DNA of 64,000 nucleotides from Pseudomonas sp. GD03919. GTDB taxonomy: Bacteria; Pseudomonadota; Gammaproteobacteria; Pseudomonadales; Pseudomonadaceae. The DNA lies in assembly GCF_029814935.1 (NCBI RefSeq), contig NZ_CP104582.1:3782001-3846000 (forward strand), written 5' to 3'. The position numbers and the translations under genes are program-made. The notes below the pieces were generated by a model, which was given only the letters and a program-made list of their open reading frames with translations, was not told the DNA's origin and searched no databases. Every line of letters starts with the position of its first letter. Position 1 is the first letter of the stretch. This document shows positions 8,821 through 17,411 of the stretch, one piece after another.

Positions 8821-10971
8821 ATGAAGTTCAAGTCAATCCAATTTTCCGTCGCCTTCCTCGCCGGCGCCAACGTGCTGGCCGTGGTCGTGGTCCTGGTGCT
8901 CTACGCCCTGTTCGCCAGCGGCCGCACCCAGGCGCTGGTGGAGCAACGCACCCAGGCGCTGCTCGAACAGGTCATCGAACAGCGCCTGATGGCATTGGCG
9001 CGCGCCCAGGTCAGCGAAATCCAGCGCGAGCTGGAGGCGCCGCTGCAGATCACCGCCGACCTGGCGCGGGTCAACGCCCTGCTCGGCCAAAGCGACGCCA
9101 GCGGCACCCCGCTGCTGACCGTCAGCCGCGAGGAACTGGCCAATCTGGTGCGCGAAACCACGGTGCAGAACCCCAAGCTGCTGGGCAGCTACATCGGCTG
9201 GGAACCGAACGCCTTCGACGCTAGCGACGACCTCTACGCCGGCAGTCGCGAAAACGGCTACGACGGCAGCGGCCGCTTCCTGCCCTGGTGGTATCGCAAC
9301 GCCGACGGCAGCCTGGGGCTCGACGCCATCAGCTCGATGGAAAGCGAGAAACTGCTGCCCACCGGGGTACGCGAAGGCGAGTACTACCTGTGCCCCAAGG
9401 AACGCAAGCGCCCCTGTGTGATCGACCCGGCGCCCTACGACGTCGGCGGCAAGATGACCATGCTCGCCTCCTTCACCTCGCCGATCCTGGTGAACGGCGA
9501 ATTCCGCGGCATCGCCGGCGCCGACCTGGCGGTCAACTTCATCCAGGACCTGCTGACCCAGGCCGACGCCCAGCTCTACGACGGCGCCGGCGAACTGGCA
9601 CTGATCGCCAGCAACGGCCGCCTGGTGGCCTCGACCCAGGCCCCGGATAAACTCGGCGAACCGGCCACCGCGCTGCTCAACGCCAACGAACTGAGCAACC
9701 TGAGCGGCCTGCAGCCGGGCCAGCCGAAGTACGACATCCACGTCGAGGACAACCCCGCCGACAGCCATATCGAGCTGTTTCTCAGCTTCGCCATCGGCCA
9801 GGCCGAGACCCGCTGGGTGCTGATGCTGGTGCTGCCGCTGGAGACTGTGATGGCCGACCTGCGCCAGCTGCAGAACGAGCTGGCCGCGCAGCGCGAAGCC
9901 GATACCCTGGGCATGAGCCTGGTCGGCCTGCTGATCGCCGCCCTCGGCCTGCTGGTGATCTGGTTCGTCGGCTACGGTATCGCCCGCCCGCTCAAGCAGA
10001 TGGCCGGCATGCTCGACGACATCGCCAAGGGCGACGGCGACCTGACCGTGCGCCTGCGGGTCGAGCGCAGCGACGAACTGGGGCAGATCGCCCAGGGCTT
10101 CAACGCCTTCCTGGCCAAACTGCAAAGCATGATCGCCGCCGTGGTCACGTCGGTGCAGCAGGTCAGCGACTCCTCGGAGCACACGGCGGACATCGCCATT
10201 CGCACCAACCAGGGCGTGCAGAAGCAACTGGCCGAGATCGAGCTGGTCGCCACCGCCGTGCACGAAATGACCGCCACCGCCCAGGACGTCGCGCGCAACG
10301 CCACCCATGCCGCCGAAGCCGCCAACCACGCCGACCAGGCGGCCAATCAGGGCAAGCAGGTGGTGCAGGAAACCTCGGCGGCCATCGCCGCACTGGCCAG
10401 CGAGATCGGCCGCGCCGTGGGCGTGGTACAGAACCTGGCCAAGGACAGCGAGAACATCAACGCCATCCTCGTCGCCATACGCGGCATTGCCGAGCAGACC
10501 AACCTGCTCGCCCTCAATGCCGCCATCGAGGCAGCCCGCGCCGGCGAGCAAGGCCGTGGTTTCGCCGTGGTTGCTGACGAGGTACGCAACCTGGCGCAGA
10601 AGACCCAGCAAGCCACCGAAGAAATCCAGAACATGATCCAGCAACTGCAGCAGGGCACCCGCGAAGTGGTCAAGGTGATGGAGCAGAGCCAGAGCAAGAC
10701 CGACGACAGCGTGGAGCACGCCAACCAGGCCGCTCAATCGCTGGAGTCCATCACCCAGGCGGTGTCGGTGATCAATGACATGAACACGCAGATCGCCAGC
10801 GCCGCCGAGGAGCAGAGCGCCGTGGCCGAGGACATCAACCGCAACGTCACCAATATCGGCCTGGTCGCCAACGAGGTGGCCAGCGGTGCCGACGAAGCCA
10901 GCCAGGCCAGCGCCCAACTGATCAAGCTGGCCGAACAGCAACGTAGGCTGATCAACCAGTTCAAGGTGTAA
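8821..10971 (+). CDS. Methyl-accepting chemotaxis protein with dCache sensor domain
   Basis: A 716-residue transmembrane chemoreceptor. TM1 is about 8-32, followed by a periplasmic double-Cache region (about 35-360, with the typical [14 protein letters not shown] segment). TM2 is about 364-388, followed by HAMP ([18 protein letters not shown]) and a cytoplasmic signalling hairpin. The hairpin tip [20 protein letters not shown] binds CheA/CheW. It directs swimming in response to small molecules. In P. aeruginosa the receptor at the equivalent place is, as I recall, PctD (choline and acetylcholine); transferring that ligand is inference. The terminal pentapeptide used for CheR docking is absent. 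Confidence 0.93.
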   Translation: MKFKSIQFSVAFLAGANVLAVVVVLVLYALFASGRTQALVEQRTQALLEQVIEQRLMALARAQVSEIQRELEAPLQITADLARVNALLGQSDASGTPLLTVSREELANLVRETTVQNPKLLGSYIGWEPNAFDASDDLYAGSRENGYDGSGRFLPWWYRNADGSLGLDAISSMESEKLLPTGVREGEYYLCPKERKRPCVIDPAPYDVGGKMTMLASFTSPILVNGEFRGIAGADLAVNFIQDLLTQADAQLYDGAGELALIASNGRLVASTQAPDKLGEPATALLNANELSNLSGLQPGQPKYDIHVEDNPADSHIELFLSFAIGQAETRWVLMLVLPLETVMADLRQLQNELAAQREADTLGMSLVGLLIAALGLLVIWFVGYGIARPLKQMAGMLDDIAKGDGDLTVRLRVERSDELGQIAQGFNAFLAKLQSMIAAVVTSVQQVSDSSEHTADIAIRTNQGVQKQLAEIELVATAVHEMTATAQDVARNATHAAEAANHADQAANQGKQVVQETSAAIAALASEIGRAVGVVQNLAKDSENINAILVAIRGIAEQTNLLALNAAIEAARAGEQGRGFAVVADEVRNLAQKTQQATEEIQNMIQQLQQGTREVVKVMEQSQSKTDDSVEHANQAAQSLESITQAVSVINDMNTQIASAAEEQSAVAEDINRNVTNIGLVANEVASGADEASQASAQLIKLAEQQRRLINQFKV

Positions 10972-11063
10972 GGGACTTCATCAGGTAGGGTGCACCGCAT
11001 GCACCGGCTCTAGGCCAGCCGCGGCGTGCACAGCATGGACGACCCTCGAGACCCTGCGCAGGC

Positions 11064-11681
11064 TCAAGCCGGAGTCAGACACTCCGGCGCATCCAGCTGT
11101 GGATCGTTGACCAACGTTGCCAGCGCGCGCTCACGCAGCGCCATCTGCGGCTTGAGCAGCAGCGCTGCCAGTTGCTCGGGTGGCGTGTCGTTGCTCAACC
11201 ACAACGCCTGTTCGTGCTCACCCAGAATCAAGGGCCGCCGCAGCGTGGCAGCTTCCTGAGTAATCAGCGCCACGCTCAGGTATTCATGCCCGCCCACCGG
11301 ATACAGCTCCCACAACGCCGCGAAATGCATCAGCGAATCGCCATTGCTCATCCAGTACGGACGCTTGCGCGCACCACCGCGCCATTCGTAGAAACCGTTG
11401 GCCGGCAGCAGCGCGCGGCGCAGGCGAAAAGGCTCGCGAAACATCGGCTGCTCGGCCAGCGTTTCGGCGCGGGCATGGGCCGGTGTCTTGGACAGATCCT
11501 GGAGCCATGCCGGCGTCAGCCCCCAACGCGCCGCTGCCGCTTGCGGGCCTTGCTCGCCAGCACGCAGCATCAACACCTGCATACCGGGCGCCAGATTCCA
11601 GTGCGGTTTCTGGTCAGCAGGAAAGCCGGGCAGCGCTGCAAAAGCGGGCGACCAGCGAAACAGGGCATAACGTCCACACAT
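11064..11681 (-). CDS. SRAP (YedK/HMCES) family protein with altered active site
   Basis: A 205-residue member of the SOS-response-associated peptidase family, whose active members bond covalently to abasic sites in single-stranded DNA through Cys2. Cys2 is present (MCGRY), as is the glutamate of GFYEW (Glu99). The asparagine of the usual NAR(A/V)ET motif is histidine here (HARAET, residue 69). The IHDRxP region holding the conserved histidine is shortened to LRRP (147-150), with no histidine. It may be a diverged paralogue with reduced or changed activity. It is convergent with the chemoreceptor gene. Confidence 0.85.
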   Translation of the reverse strand: MCGRYALFRWSPAFAALPGFPADQKPHWNLAPGMQVLMLRAGEQGPQAAAARWGLTPAWLQDLSKTPAHARAETLAEQPMFREPFRLRRALLPANGFYEWRGGARKRPYWMSNGDSLMHFAALWELYPVGGHEYLSVALITQEAATLRRPLILGEHEQALWLSNDTPPEQLAALLLKPQMALRERALATLVNDPQLDAPECLTPA

Positions 11682-11708
11682 GAAACGACTCGACAGACAG
11701 GGGGCGCA

Positions 11709-11969
11709 TCAACAAAGCAATACGCCCTGAAAGGACTCTGGCTCGTCGCCAGGTACGGGTTGCGCCGCATTGTACTCAGCGATCAGCATCCGCGCCCGCC
11801 CTGCATCGTCATCCGCGACCACCATGCCGAGCACACCGCAGGCCGGCAGTTCACCCATCGCGCCGACCAGGTGCTGGCCGAGCAAGTGCGCCTCGATCCC
11901 TTCGCTGGCCAGCATATCCACCAACATCTGACCCTCCAGCAGATTTTCCGGCTCGTAGATTCGCTGCAT
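11709..11969 (-). CDS. DUF2007-type small protein
   Basis: An 86-residue protein starting MQRIYEPENLLEGQMLVDML, the pattern of DUF2007 'signal-transducing' small domains (ferredoxin-like fold, function unknown). The start codon overlaps the stop of the upstream zinc-ribbon gene (TGATG), so the two are translationally coupled. A longer frame reads into that gene and is not preferred. The product is predicted cytosolic. Function unknown. Confidence 0.75.
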   Translation of the reverse strand: MQRIYEPENLLEGQMLVDMLASEGIEAHLLGQHLVGAMGELPACGVLGMVVADDDAGRARMLIAEYNAAQPVPGDEPESFQGVLLC

Positions 11970-12151
11970 CAGTCGTTCTCCGCACGCACGTCCAGCTGCC
12001 AGTCGACACCGTCGGTGCGCAGCTCGAACTCGATCGGTCGGCAGCACACCGGGCAGTCCTCGATGTAAACCTGATCACCGCCGGACAGATCCAGCACGGC
12101 CTCGGCCGGCTCCCCACAGTAAGGGCAATAATACGACTCGCTTTCCAGCAT
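11969..12151 (-). CDS. CPXCG motif-containing zinc-ribbon protein
   Basis: A 60-residue acidic protein with two Cys pairs (CPYCG near the N-terminus and CPVCC about 22 residues later) that should bind one zinc. The family is conserved next to DUF2007 genes in gammaproteobacteria and has no known function. I chose the ATG at 12151 because MLESESYYCPYCGEPAEAV is the family N-terminus and the sequence before it is poorly conserved in character. It is the first gene of a two-gene coupled unit. Confidence 0.85.
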   Translation of the reverse strand: MLESESYYCPYCGEPAEAVLDLSGGDQVYIEDCPVCCRPIEFELRTDGVDWQLDVRAEND

Positions 12152-12254
12152 CGCGGCCTCCTTGTGACTTGGCGGTATAATCGCCGGCCTACTGCTCACT
12201 CTGTTAAGCAGACCTCACTTCAACCTTAGCCGTTCCAGAACACAAGAGAGCATG

Positions 12255-13415
12255 ATGGGCGCATTCGATGCCATCCGACCCTATGCCGACGCAGAAGTAC
12301 GCCCCGTGCTGGCGCGCCTGCTCGCCGATCCGGCGTTTCTCGGCACCCTTACCCGTTTTCGCTTTCCGCGCCTGGCTGGGCCTTTAGGCTGGCTGCTCAA
12401 GCCGCTGATCGCCGCGCGCCTACGCAGCGAGTTCGCCAACGTCGACTCGGTGGCCAAGCTGCAGGAGAAGATCGAACCCTATATCGATCGCATCATCGAA
12501 CATGCCAGCGATGGCATCAGCTACTCCGGCCTGGAACACCTGCAAACCGGTAAGCCGTACCTGTACCTGGCCAACCACCGCGATATCGTCATGGACCCGG
12601 CCTTCGTCAACTACGCCGTCTACCATGCCGGCCTGCAGACACCACGTATCGCCATCGGCGACAACCTGCTGCAGCGCCCCTTCGTCAGCGACCTGATGCG
12701 CCTGAACAAGAGTTTCATCGTGCACCGCTCGATCAGCGGCCGACGCGAGAAGCTGGCGGCTTATCAGCTGCTGTCGGCGTATATCAATCACTCGATCCGT
12801 GAAGACGGCGAGTCGATCTGGATCGCCCAGGCCGAAGGCCGCGCCAAGGATGGTGATGACCGCACCGACTCGGCCATCCTCAAGATGTTCCACATGAGTC
12901 GCAAGGACGAGCCGTTCGCCGAGGTCATCGACTCGCTGAATCTGATCCCGGTATCGATCAGCTACGAGTACGATCCCTGCGACCTGGCCAAGGCCCGCGA
13001 ACTCTGCGTGCGCGCCGCCACGGGCAGCTATACCAAGGCGCCGGGCGAAGACGACGCCAGTATCGCCCTGGGCATCACCGGTTACAAAGGGCGCGTGCAT
13101 CTGCACTTCAGTCCGCCTGTCGCCGGTCTGGAGGACACCAAGCAGCTTGCTCAGGAGATAGATCGTCACATTCTCGGCCAGTATCGCCTGTTCCCCGTGC
13201 ACTACCTGGCCTACGCCATGTGGGAAGGGCGCGAGGCCGGGCTGAACGTGCCAGCAGCAAGCGACGTATTCGATGCCGCGGAACTGGCCAAGGCCGAAGC
13301 GCAGTGGAACAAGCGCCTGGCCGCCTGCAGCGCCGAGGAGAAACCGTTCCTGATCCTGCAGTACGCCAATCCGGTGCGCAATCAGTACCGGATCAAGGCG
13401 GGTCTGCCTCTGTAA
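12255..13415 (+). CDS. PlsC-like acyltransferase of unknown substrate
   Basis: A 386-residue protein (one residue longer from the tandem ATG at 12252). The central block NHRDIVMDPAFVN (107-119) is the acyltransferase box. It reads H-x5-D (His108, Asp114) rather than the standard H-x4-D. A later IAQAEGRAKDG segment matches the second acyltransferase block, and ISISYEYDP-type text (LIPVSISYEYDPCD) matches the fourth. It probably moves acyl groups onto a phospholipid or related acceptor at the inner membrane face. Its terminator has been split by an inserted element. Confidence 0.8.
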   Translation: MGAFDAIRPYADAEVRPVLARLLADPAFLGTLTRFRFPRLAGPLGWLLKPLIAARLRSEFANVDSVAKLQEKIEPYIDRIIEHASDGISYSGLEHLQTGKPYLYLANHRDIVMDPAFVNYAVYHAGLQTPRIAIGDNLLQRPFVSDLMRLNKSFIVHRSISGRREKLAAYQLLSAYINHSIREDGESIWIAQAEGRAKDGDDRTDSAILKMFHMSRKDEPFAEVIDSLNLIPVSISYEYDPCDLAKARELCVRAATGSYTKAPGEDDASIALGITGYKGRVHLHFSPPVAGLEDTKQLAQEIDRHILGQYRLFPVHYLAYAMWEGREAGLNVPAASDVFDAAELAKAEAQWNKRLAACSAEEKPFLILQYANPVRNQYRIKAGLPL

Positions 13416-13429
13416 GAACCCCGCGCTAC

Positions 13430-13637
13430 AAACGAAAACGGCAGCCATCAGGCTAATGCTGATCAGATAAGTTCGTCACCACCCCCTCCTACTTGCAGTA
13501 GAGGGGGCGCTTTTCGTAGGAGCCAGCTTGCTGGCGATGCTTTTTATGGCGGACCGCCGGCAAGCCGGCTCCTACAAAGATCGAGTGCAACGGCTTAACT
13601 GACTGGCATTAGCCATCAGGCTGACGTTTTCGTTTAT
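13430..13637. terminator. Bidirectional terminator split by an inserted element (copy 1)
   Basis: The left arm AAACGAAAACGGCAGCC and right arm GGCTGACGTTTTCGTTT pair with a single mismatch. Without the intervening element they would form one strong terminator with loop ATCA. The element sits in the loop, with GCCATCAGGC repeated on both sides (13444-13453 and 13612-13621). Confidence 0.8.
13454..13611. mobile_element. Terminator-targeting element, copy 1 (158 bp)
   Basis: The left end is TAATGCTGATCAGATAAG; the right end read inward is TAATGCCAGTCAGTTAAG. It is flanked by the perfect 10-bp duplication GCCATCAGGC. The interior has a GAGGGGG/CCCCCTC hairpin and a GTAGGAGCC...GGCTCCTAC REP palindrome. 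It carries no ORF, so it must be mobilised in trans if it moves at all. Two further copies are at 17431 and 40579. Confidence 0.8.
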
Positions 13638-13647
13638 CGCTCAAGCA

Positions 13648-13923
13648 TCAAAGCCGCGTGCTGAGCCAGGACAGCAGCAGGGCTGCGCCCAGGCAGATGG
13701 CCCCGAAACGGTAGAAGAAGCGGTTGATGCGCACAGTGCGCTCATCCTGTGCTTCGCTATCGTCCAGCTCACCCTGAGCCAGCACGCGCGCCATGCCGCG
13801 CTGCTCGCGCAGGCGGGTCATCAGGCACAGCCAGGCACCGGCCACAGCGAAGAACAATGCCAGCGAATTGACCGCGCTGGCCGGATGAGCAAGGAACAGC
13901 AACCACAACACCTGCAACGACAT
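13648..13923 (-). CDS. Small membrane protein, unknown function
   Basis: A 91-residue protein from the ATG at 13923 (an in-frame ATG seven codons earlier is possible). There are two or three hydrophobic segments: one at the N-terminus (SLQVLWLLFLAH), one following (SLALFFAVAGAWLCLM) and one at the C-terminus (FGAICLGAALLLSWL). A charged cytosolic loop of about 35 residues lies before the last. It is probably an inner-membrane protein conserved in Pseudomonas; I do not recognise a function. It is convergent with the acyltransferase gene across the split terminator. Confidence 0.65.
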   Translation of the reverse strand: MSLQVLWLLFLAHPASAVNSLALFFAVAGAWLCLMTRLREQRGMARVLAQGELDDSEAQDERTVRINRFFYRFGAICLGAALLLSWLSTRL

Positions 13924-14194
13924 GCACCACCTCGAGAACAGCATGGTGCAGTGAGCGCGTCACCGCACCAGAATGGGGATTGCGACTGAAACAGATCATT
14001 TCAGCCCCCGAAAAGCCGTCGCGCAGTGTACTGAAATCCCGCTTTTATAAGGTTCGTTTCCGACGAACGCAGCCCGCTATCCCGAAATCGTCTGAAAACT
14101 GTCACATGCCTGGCCTAGGGTTTGTATATCTCAGACTGACCAAGCAGTCACGACTGTGCTGGAGCCAAACCTCAATGTCCGTGGAGGACCCGCC

Positions 14195-14401
14195 ATGCTT
14201 AATTGACAACCGCTGGTTCGCGATTACCTGATCGACTCGCTGGATGAAGTGGACGCCGTGGTCGACGAACTTTCCTTCAACGTCCAGGACCAGCACTGGC
14301 TGGTGTACTGCGCCCTCGGTGGCCATGAGCATTACGACCTGCCGGACATCGACAACCGCACCGGTATGAGCCTGCAGGAGTTCTATGCCGAAGCCGCATA
14401 A
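14195..14401 (+). pseudogene. Small conserved Pseudomonas gene with an in-frame TGA at codon 4
   Basis: The ATG at 14195 has a well-spaced GGAGG ribosome site, but the fourth codon is TGA (14204-14206). The rest of the frame is open for 64 codons and looks like a real protein (LIDSLDEVDAVVDELSFNVQ, then a GGHEHYDLPDIDN segment), followed by a strong terminator. No other ATG lies between the stop and the conserved part. A single substitution (for example CGA to TGA) would explain it. It is an acidic cytosolic protein of unknown function. It could be a recent nonsense mutation, a sequencing error, or it could use a non-ATG start. Confidence 0.6.
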
Positions 14402-14417
14402 ACCCGGTACATACGAA

Positions 14418-14445
14418 AACGCCCCGCAGTGCGGGGCGTTTTTCG
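14418..14445 (+). terminator. Rho-independent terminator
   Basis: The stem AACGCCCCGC-AGT-GCGGGGCGTT is followed by TTT, just past the small gene at 14195 and convergent with the YajG gene. Confidence 0.9.
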
Positions 14446-14460
14446 TGGCGTTATAGCCAA

Positions 14461-15051
14461 TTACTGCAGCAAAACCTGGCCAATGGTCGGGTCCTTGAAG
14501 GCGCGGGTCAGCGCATCGCTGAGCACATCACTGACCAGCTTGGTGTTGGTCTGCTGGTTCGGTGCGGTGCCGAAGCGCTGGTTCAGCGAGGCACCGTAAC
14601 GGCCGGTATAGCGGCGACTGCCGCCCTGTACGTCAGCACGAATGGAAGCGGAGATGTCCGCCTCGGTGACGTACATGCCCTCTTTCGGCGACTGATACTT
14701 CAGCTCCGCCAGGGTGATGGTCAGCTGCGGCGCGTTATAGGCATTGGGCGACGGAGTAAAACCCAGCAGACGCACGGCTGCTTCGGCCTCGGCCTGCAGC
14801 TTGGGCAGCACATGCTCAGCGCTGACACTGATCGAGCTGGTTTCCGGATACAGGCCGCCACGGGTGCCAAGCACCGGCGAAGGACGACCATCGACCACGC
14901 GCACCACCACCGGCTGGCCCTGCCCCACCGGGGTCAGCGAGCTGGTGAGTTTGGGTTGCGGGGTGAGTTGCTGAGGGCTGAGGGCGCAACCGGCCAGAGT
15001 CAGGCTGGCGGCAGCAAGCAAGGCGATCAACGCGCGGTGCAGCATGCTCAT
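14461..15051 (-). CDS. YajG family lipoprotein
   Basis: A 196-residue outer-membrane lipoprotein with a signal peptide and lipobox LTLAGC (acylated Cys at 22). The body has the YajG-type pattern (VVVRVVDGRPSPVLGTRGG; a C-terminal QTNTKLVSDVLSDALTRAF block). Its role is unknown; relatives are linked to cell-envelope assembly near ampG in enterics. A second ATG two codons downstream gives an equally good signal peptide. It is divergent from the gene at 15210. Confidence 0.85.
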   Translation of the reverse strand: MSMLHRALIALLAAASLTLAGCALSPQQLTPQPKLTSSLTPVGQGQPVVVRVVDGRPSPVLGTRGGLYPETSSISVSAEHVLPKLQAEAEAAVRLLGFTPSPNAYNAPQLTITLAELKYQSPKEGMYVTEADISASIRADVQGGSRRYTGRYGASLNQRFGTAPNQQTNTKLVSDVLSDALTRAFKDPTIGQVLLQ

Positions 15052-15209
15052 CTCTCCGAGTGAGGTAAAAGTGGCCGGCAGTATACCCAGCGCGGCCTGA
15101 GGCCGACAGTAGTGCTGGTTAAGACCGCCAGCGGGCCGGTGCGGTTCCTGTCATCAGGCTGTCACCACGCCCAGGCCTAAAGACAGCGTCACTCGCTGGA
15201 GCCTTCGCC

Positions 15210-15440
15210 ATGCTGTTGCGCCGCCTGTTCAGCCGCTCTCGTCCGATGCGCCATTTTGCCCTGATCGATGCCCAGGGACTCTGTCGCGCCCTGCGCCAGA
15301 TGCAGGAGCAACCGAGCCAAGCCGGCTGGGTGGAAGTGCGTGAGCCAAGCCTCTCCTGGCTCGGCGCTCCCCTGCCTGCTGGAGCCCGCATTACGCCGGT
15401 CGTCACACACGCACGGGCCGTTCACCCGTTGGCGGCCTGA
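15210..15440 (+). CDS. Small basic protein, unknown function
   Basis: A 76-residue arginine-rich protein (MLLRRLFSRSRPMRHFALID at the N-terminus). It has the sequence character of a genuine Pseudomonas protein: balanced codons, a GGAG-like site upstream and no competing frame. It lies upstream of mqo in the same direction but is separated from it by 462 bases, so co-transcription is doubtful. I do not recognise a domain. Confidence 0.6.
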   Translation: MLLRRLFSRSRPMRHFALIDAQGLCRALRQMQEQPSQAGWVEVREPSLSWLGAPLPAGARITPVVTHARAVHPLAA

Positions 15441-15902
15441 CCGATGGAAGAATAAAAGTCACGCAGGGGCGATCAATTCCTCTCATTCACCGTTATAATC
15501 ACGCCCCGATTATAAGGACGTCTCCTGATCGGGCCGTACGACCTCGCCGATGCAGCGTCATCGCCCCGCCCCAGAGAGTCGCCCACTTCGCGCTGCCAAG
15601 TCTGGCCAGCCGCTTTTAGCCCATATGCAGAGCCGATAGCAGCCATGCATTGCATGTTTTGCACGGGCAGAAGCGCGCCTAGGCAGTCGAGCTTTTGAGG
15701 TTCACCGCTCCAAAAGAGCGTGAAAAAACGGTTTTTACAAACTTCACAAGAGTGTGGCGAACAGATGAACAGTTTTGCGTCCGCAAACCCCAGCCTTGAC
15801 CCTCCCCTCCGAACGACAGGGCATTACGCCTGAGTCTACCGGTATCGCCCTTACAGGCCGCACGGCCGTCCATCTGGTGCAGTTTTTCTTGGAGAGAGGT
15901 TA
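15441..15902. other. Long intergenic region upstream of mqo, with inverted repeats
   Basis: No gene is visible. A perfect inverted repeat TTATAATC-ACGCCCC-GATTATAA lies at 15493-15515 and contains a TATAAT. A second small hairpin, CGCTC-CAAAA-GAGCG, lies near 15705. Either could be part of mqo control. The remainder shows nothing clear. An AGAGAGG ribosome site precedes mqo. Confidence 0.5.
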
Positions 15903-17399
15903 ATGGCGCACAACGATTCCCAAAGCGTAGATGTGGTGCTGGTTGGCGCCGGCATCATGAGCGCGACCCTGGGCGTATTGCTCAAGGAACTCAATCCCAG
16001 CCTCACGCTGGAAGTGGTAGAGCTGCGCGAGTCCGGCGCAATGGAAAGCTCCAACCCCTGGAACAACGCCGGCACCGGTCACGCCGCGCTGTGCGAGCTG
16101 AACTACACCCCGGAAGGGGCTGACGGCAGTATCGACATCAAGAAGTCGGTCAGCATCAACGCCCAGTTCGAAGAGTCCAAGCAGTTCTGGGCCTACCTGA
16201 TCGAGAAAGGTGCGATCAAGGCGCCAAAGACCTTCATCAACCCGGTGCCGCACATGAGCTTCGTGCGCGGCAACAGTGGTATTGCCTTCCTCAAGAAGCG
16301 CTTCGAGGCGCTGCGGCAACATCACGCCTTTGCCGAAATGGAATACACCGAGGATCGCGCCACCATCGCCGAATGGGCACCGCTGCTGATTCCGGGCCGT
16401 GACGCCAACGAGCCACTGGCGATGACCCGCGTACAGGCCGGCACCGACGTCAACTTCGGTGCCGTCACCGAGCAAATGCTCGCCCACCTGACCAATCAGC
16501 CCAACGCCAAGGTCACCTGCAACCAGAGAGTCACCGACCTCAAGCGTGATGGCAAAGGCTGGCTGGTGGACATCAAGGACACCCGCTCCGGCGCCACCCG
16601 CCAGCTCAGAAGCAAGTTCGTCTTCCTCGGTGCCGGCGGTGGCGCGTTGCCGCTGCTGCAGCGGTCCGGCATCCCCGAAGGTAAAGGCTTCGGCGGCTTC
16701 CCGGTGAGTGGCCAGTGGCTGCGTTGCGACAACCCGGAAATCGTCAAGCAGCACCAGGCCAAGGTCTACAGCCAGGCTGCCGTGGGTTCGCCGCCGATGT
16801 CGGTGCCGCACCTCGATACCCGCGTAGTCGATGGCAAGAAGTCCCTGCTGTTCGGCCCGTATGCCGGCTTTACCACCAAGTTCCTCAAATACGGCTCGTT
16901 CCTCGACCTGCCGCTGTCGGTACGCCCCAACAACCTCGGCCCAATGCTGGCAGTGGCGCGCGACAACATGGACCTGACTCGCTACCTGATCAAGGAAGTG
17001 ATGCAGTCCGAAGCGCAGCGCCTGGAAACCCTGCGCGGCTTCTACCCCGAAGCCAAGGCCGAGGACTGGCGCCTGGAAGTGGCCGGCCAGCGCGTGCAGA
17101 TCATCAAGAAGGATCCGAAGAAAGGCGGCATCCTGCAATTCGGCACCGAACTGGTAGCAGCTGCTGACGGCACCATCGCTGCCCTGCTTGGCGCCTCGCC
17201 GGGCGCTTCGGTGACCGTGTCGATCATGCTCGACCTGATTCGCCGCTGCTTCCCCGAGCAGGCCAAGAGCGAAGAATGGCGCAGCAAGCTGGACGAGATC
17301 TTTCCGGCCATGGCCGACGTCCTGTCGCAGGATGCTGAGCGCTTCCATGCGGTGCAGAAGCAGTCGAACCAGCGCCTGCAACTGGACATACCTAGCTGA
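15903..17399 (+). CDS. mqo: Malate:quinone oxidoreductase
   Basis: A 498-residue FAD enzyme that oxidises malate to oxaloacetate and passes electrons to quinone at the inner membrane, completing the TCA cycle without NADH. The FAD-binding motif [14 protein letters not shown] lies at about 11-24. The family segment [20 protein letters not shown] follows near 52-71. The [10 protein letters not shown] and [15 protein letters not shown] segments are characteristic of MQO, and the length is normal. It is convergent with creA; the terminator between them is split by element copy 2. Confidence 0.96.
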   Translation: MAHNDSQSVDVVLVGAGIMSATLGVLLKELNPSLTLEVVELRESGAMESSNPWNNAGTGHAALCELNYTPEGADGSIDIKKSVSINAQFEESKQFWAYLIEKGAIKAPKTFINPVPHMSFVRGNSGIAFLKKRFEALRQHHAFAEMEYTEDRATIAEWAPLLIPGRDANEPLAMTRVQAGTDVNFGAVTEQMLAHLTNQPNAKVTCNQRVTDLKRDGKGWLVDIKDTRSGATRQLRSKFVFLGAGGGALPLLQRSGIPEGKGFGGFPVSGQWLRCDNPEIVKQHQAKVYSQAAVGSPPMSVPHLDTRVVDGKKSLLFGPYAGFTTKFLKYGSFLDLPLSVRPNNLGPMLAVARDNMDLTRYLIKEVMQSEAQRLETLRGFYPEAKAEDWRLEVAGQRVQIIKKDPKKGGILQFGTELVAAADGTIAALLGASPGASVTVSIMLDLIRRCFPEQAKSEEWRSKLDEIFPAMADVLSQDAERFHAVQKQSNQRLQLDIPS

Positions 17400-17411
17400 T
17401 CAGCAGGTATT

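Noticed and set aside
8833..10941. Long open frame of 702 codons opposite the chemoreceptor gene
   Set aside because: It is the antisense shadow of a high-GC gene with strong third-position bias; the product is Gly/His-rich without any domain.
13516..13576. Treating the REP inside element copy 1 as an ordinary intergenic REP
   Set aside because: It lies wholly between the matched ends and duplicated flanks of the inserted element, so it is part of that element's interior.
14204..14206. TGA as a selenocysteine codon
   Set aside because: No SECIS-like hairpin is evident right after it and the position has no redox motif; a nonsense mutation or sequence error is simpler.
15900..17381. Long open frame of 493 codons opposite mqo
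   Set aside because: Antisense shadow; low-complexity product, and the sense frame is a clear mqo.
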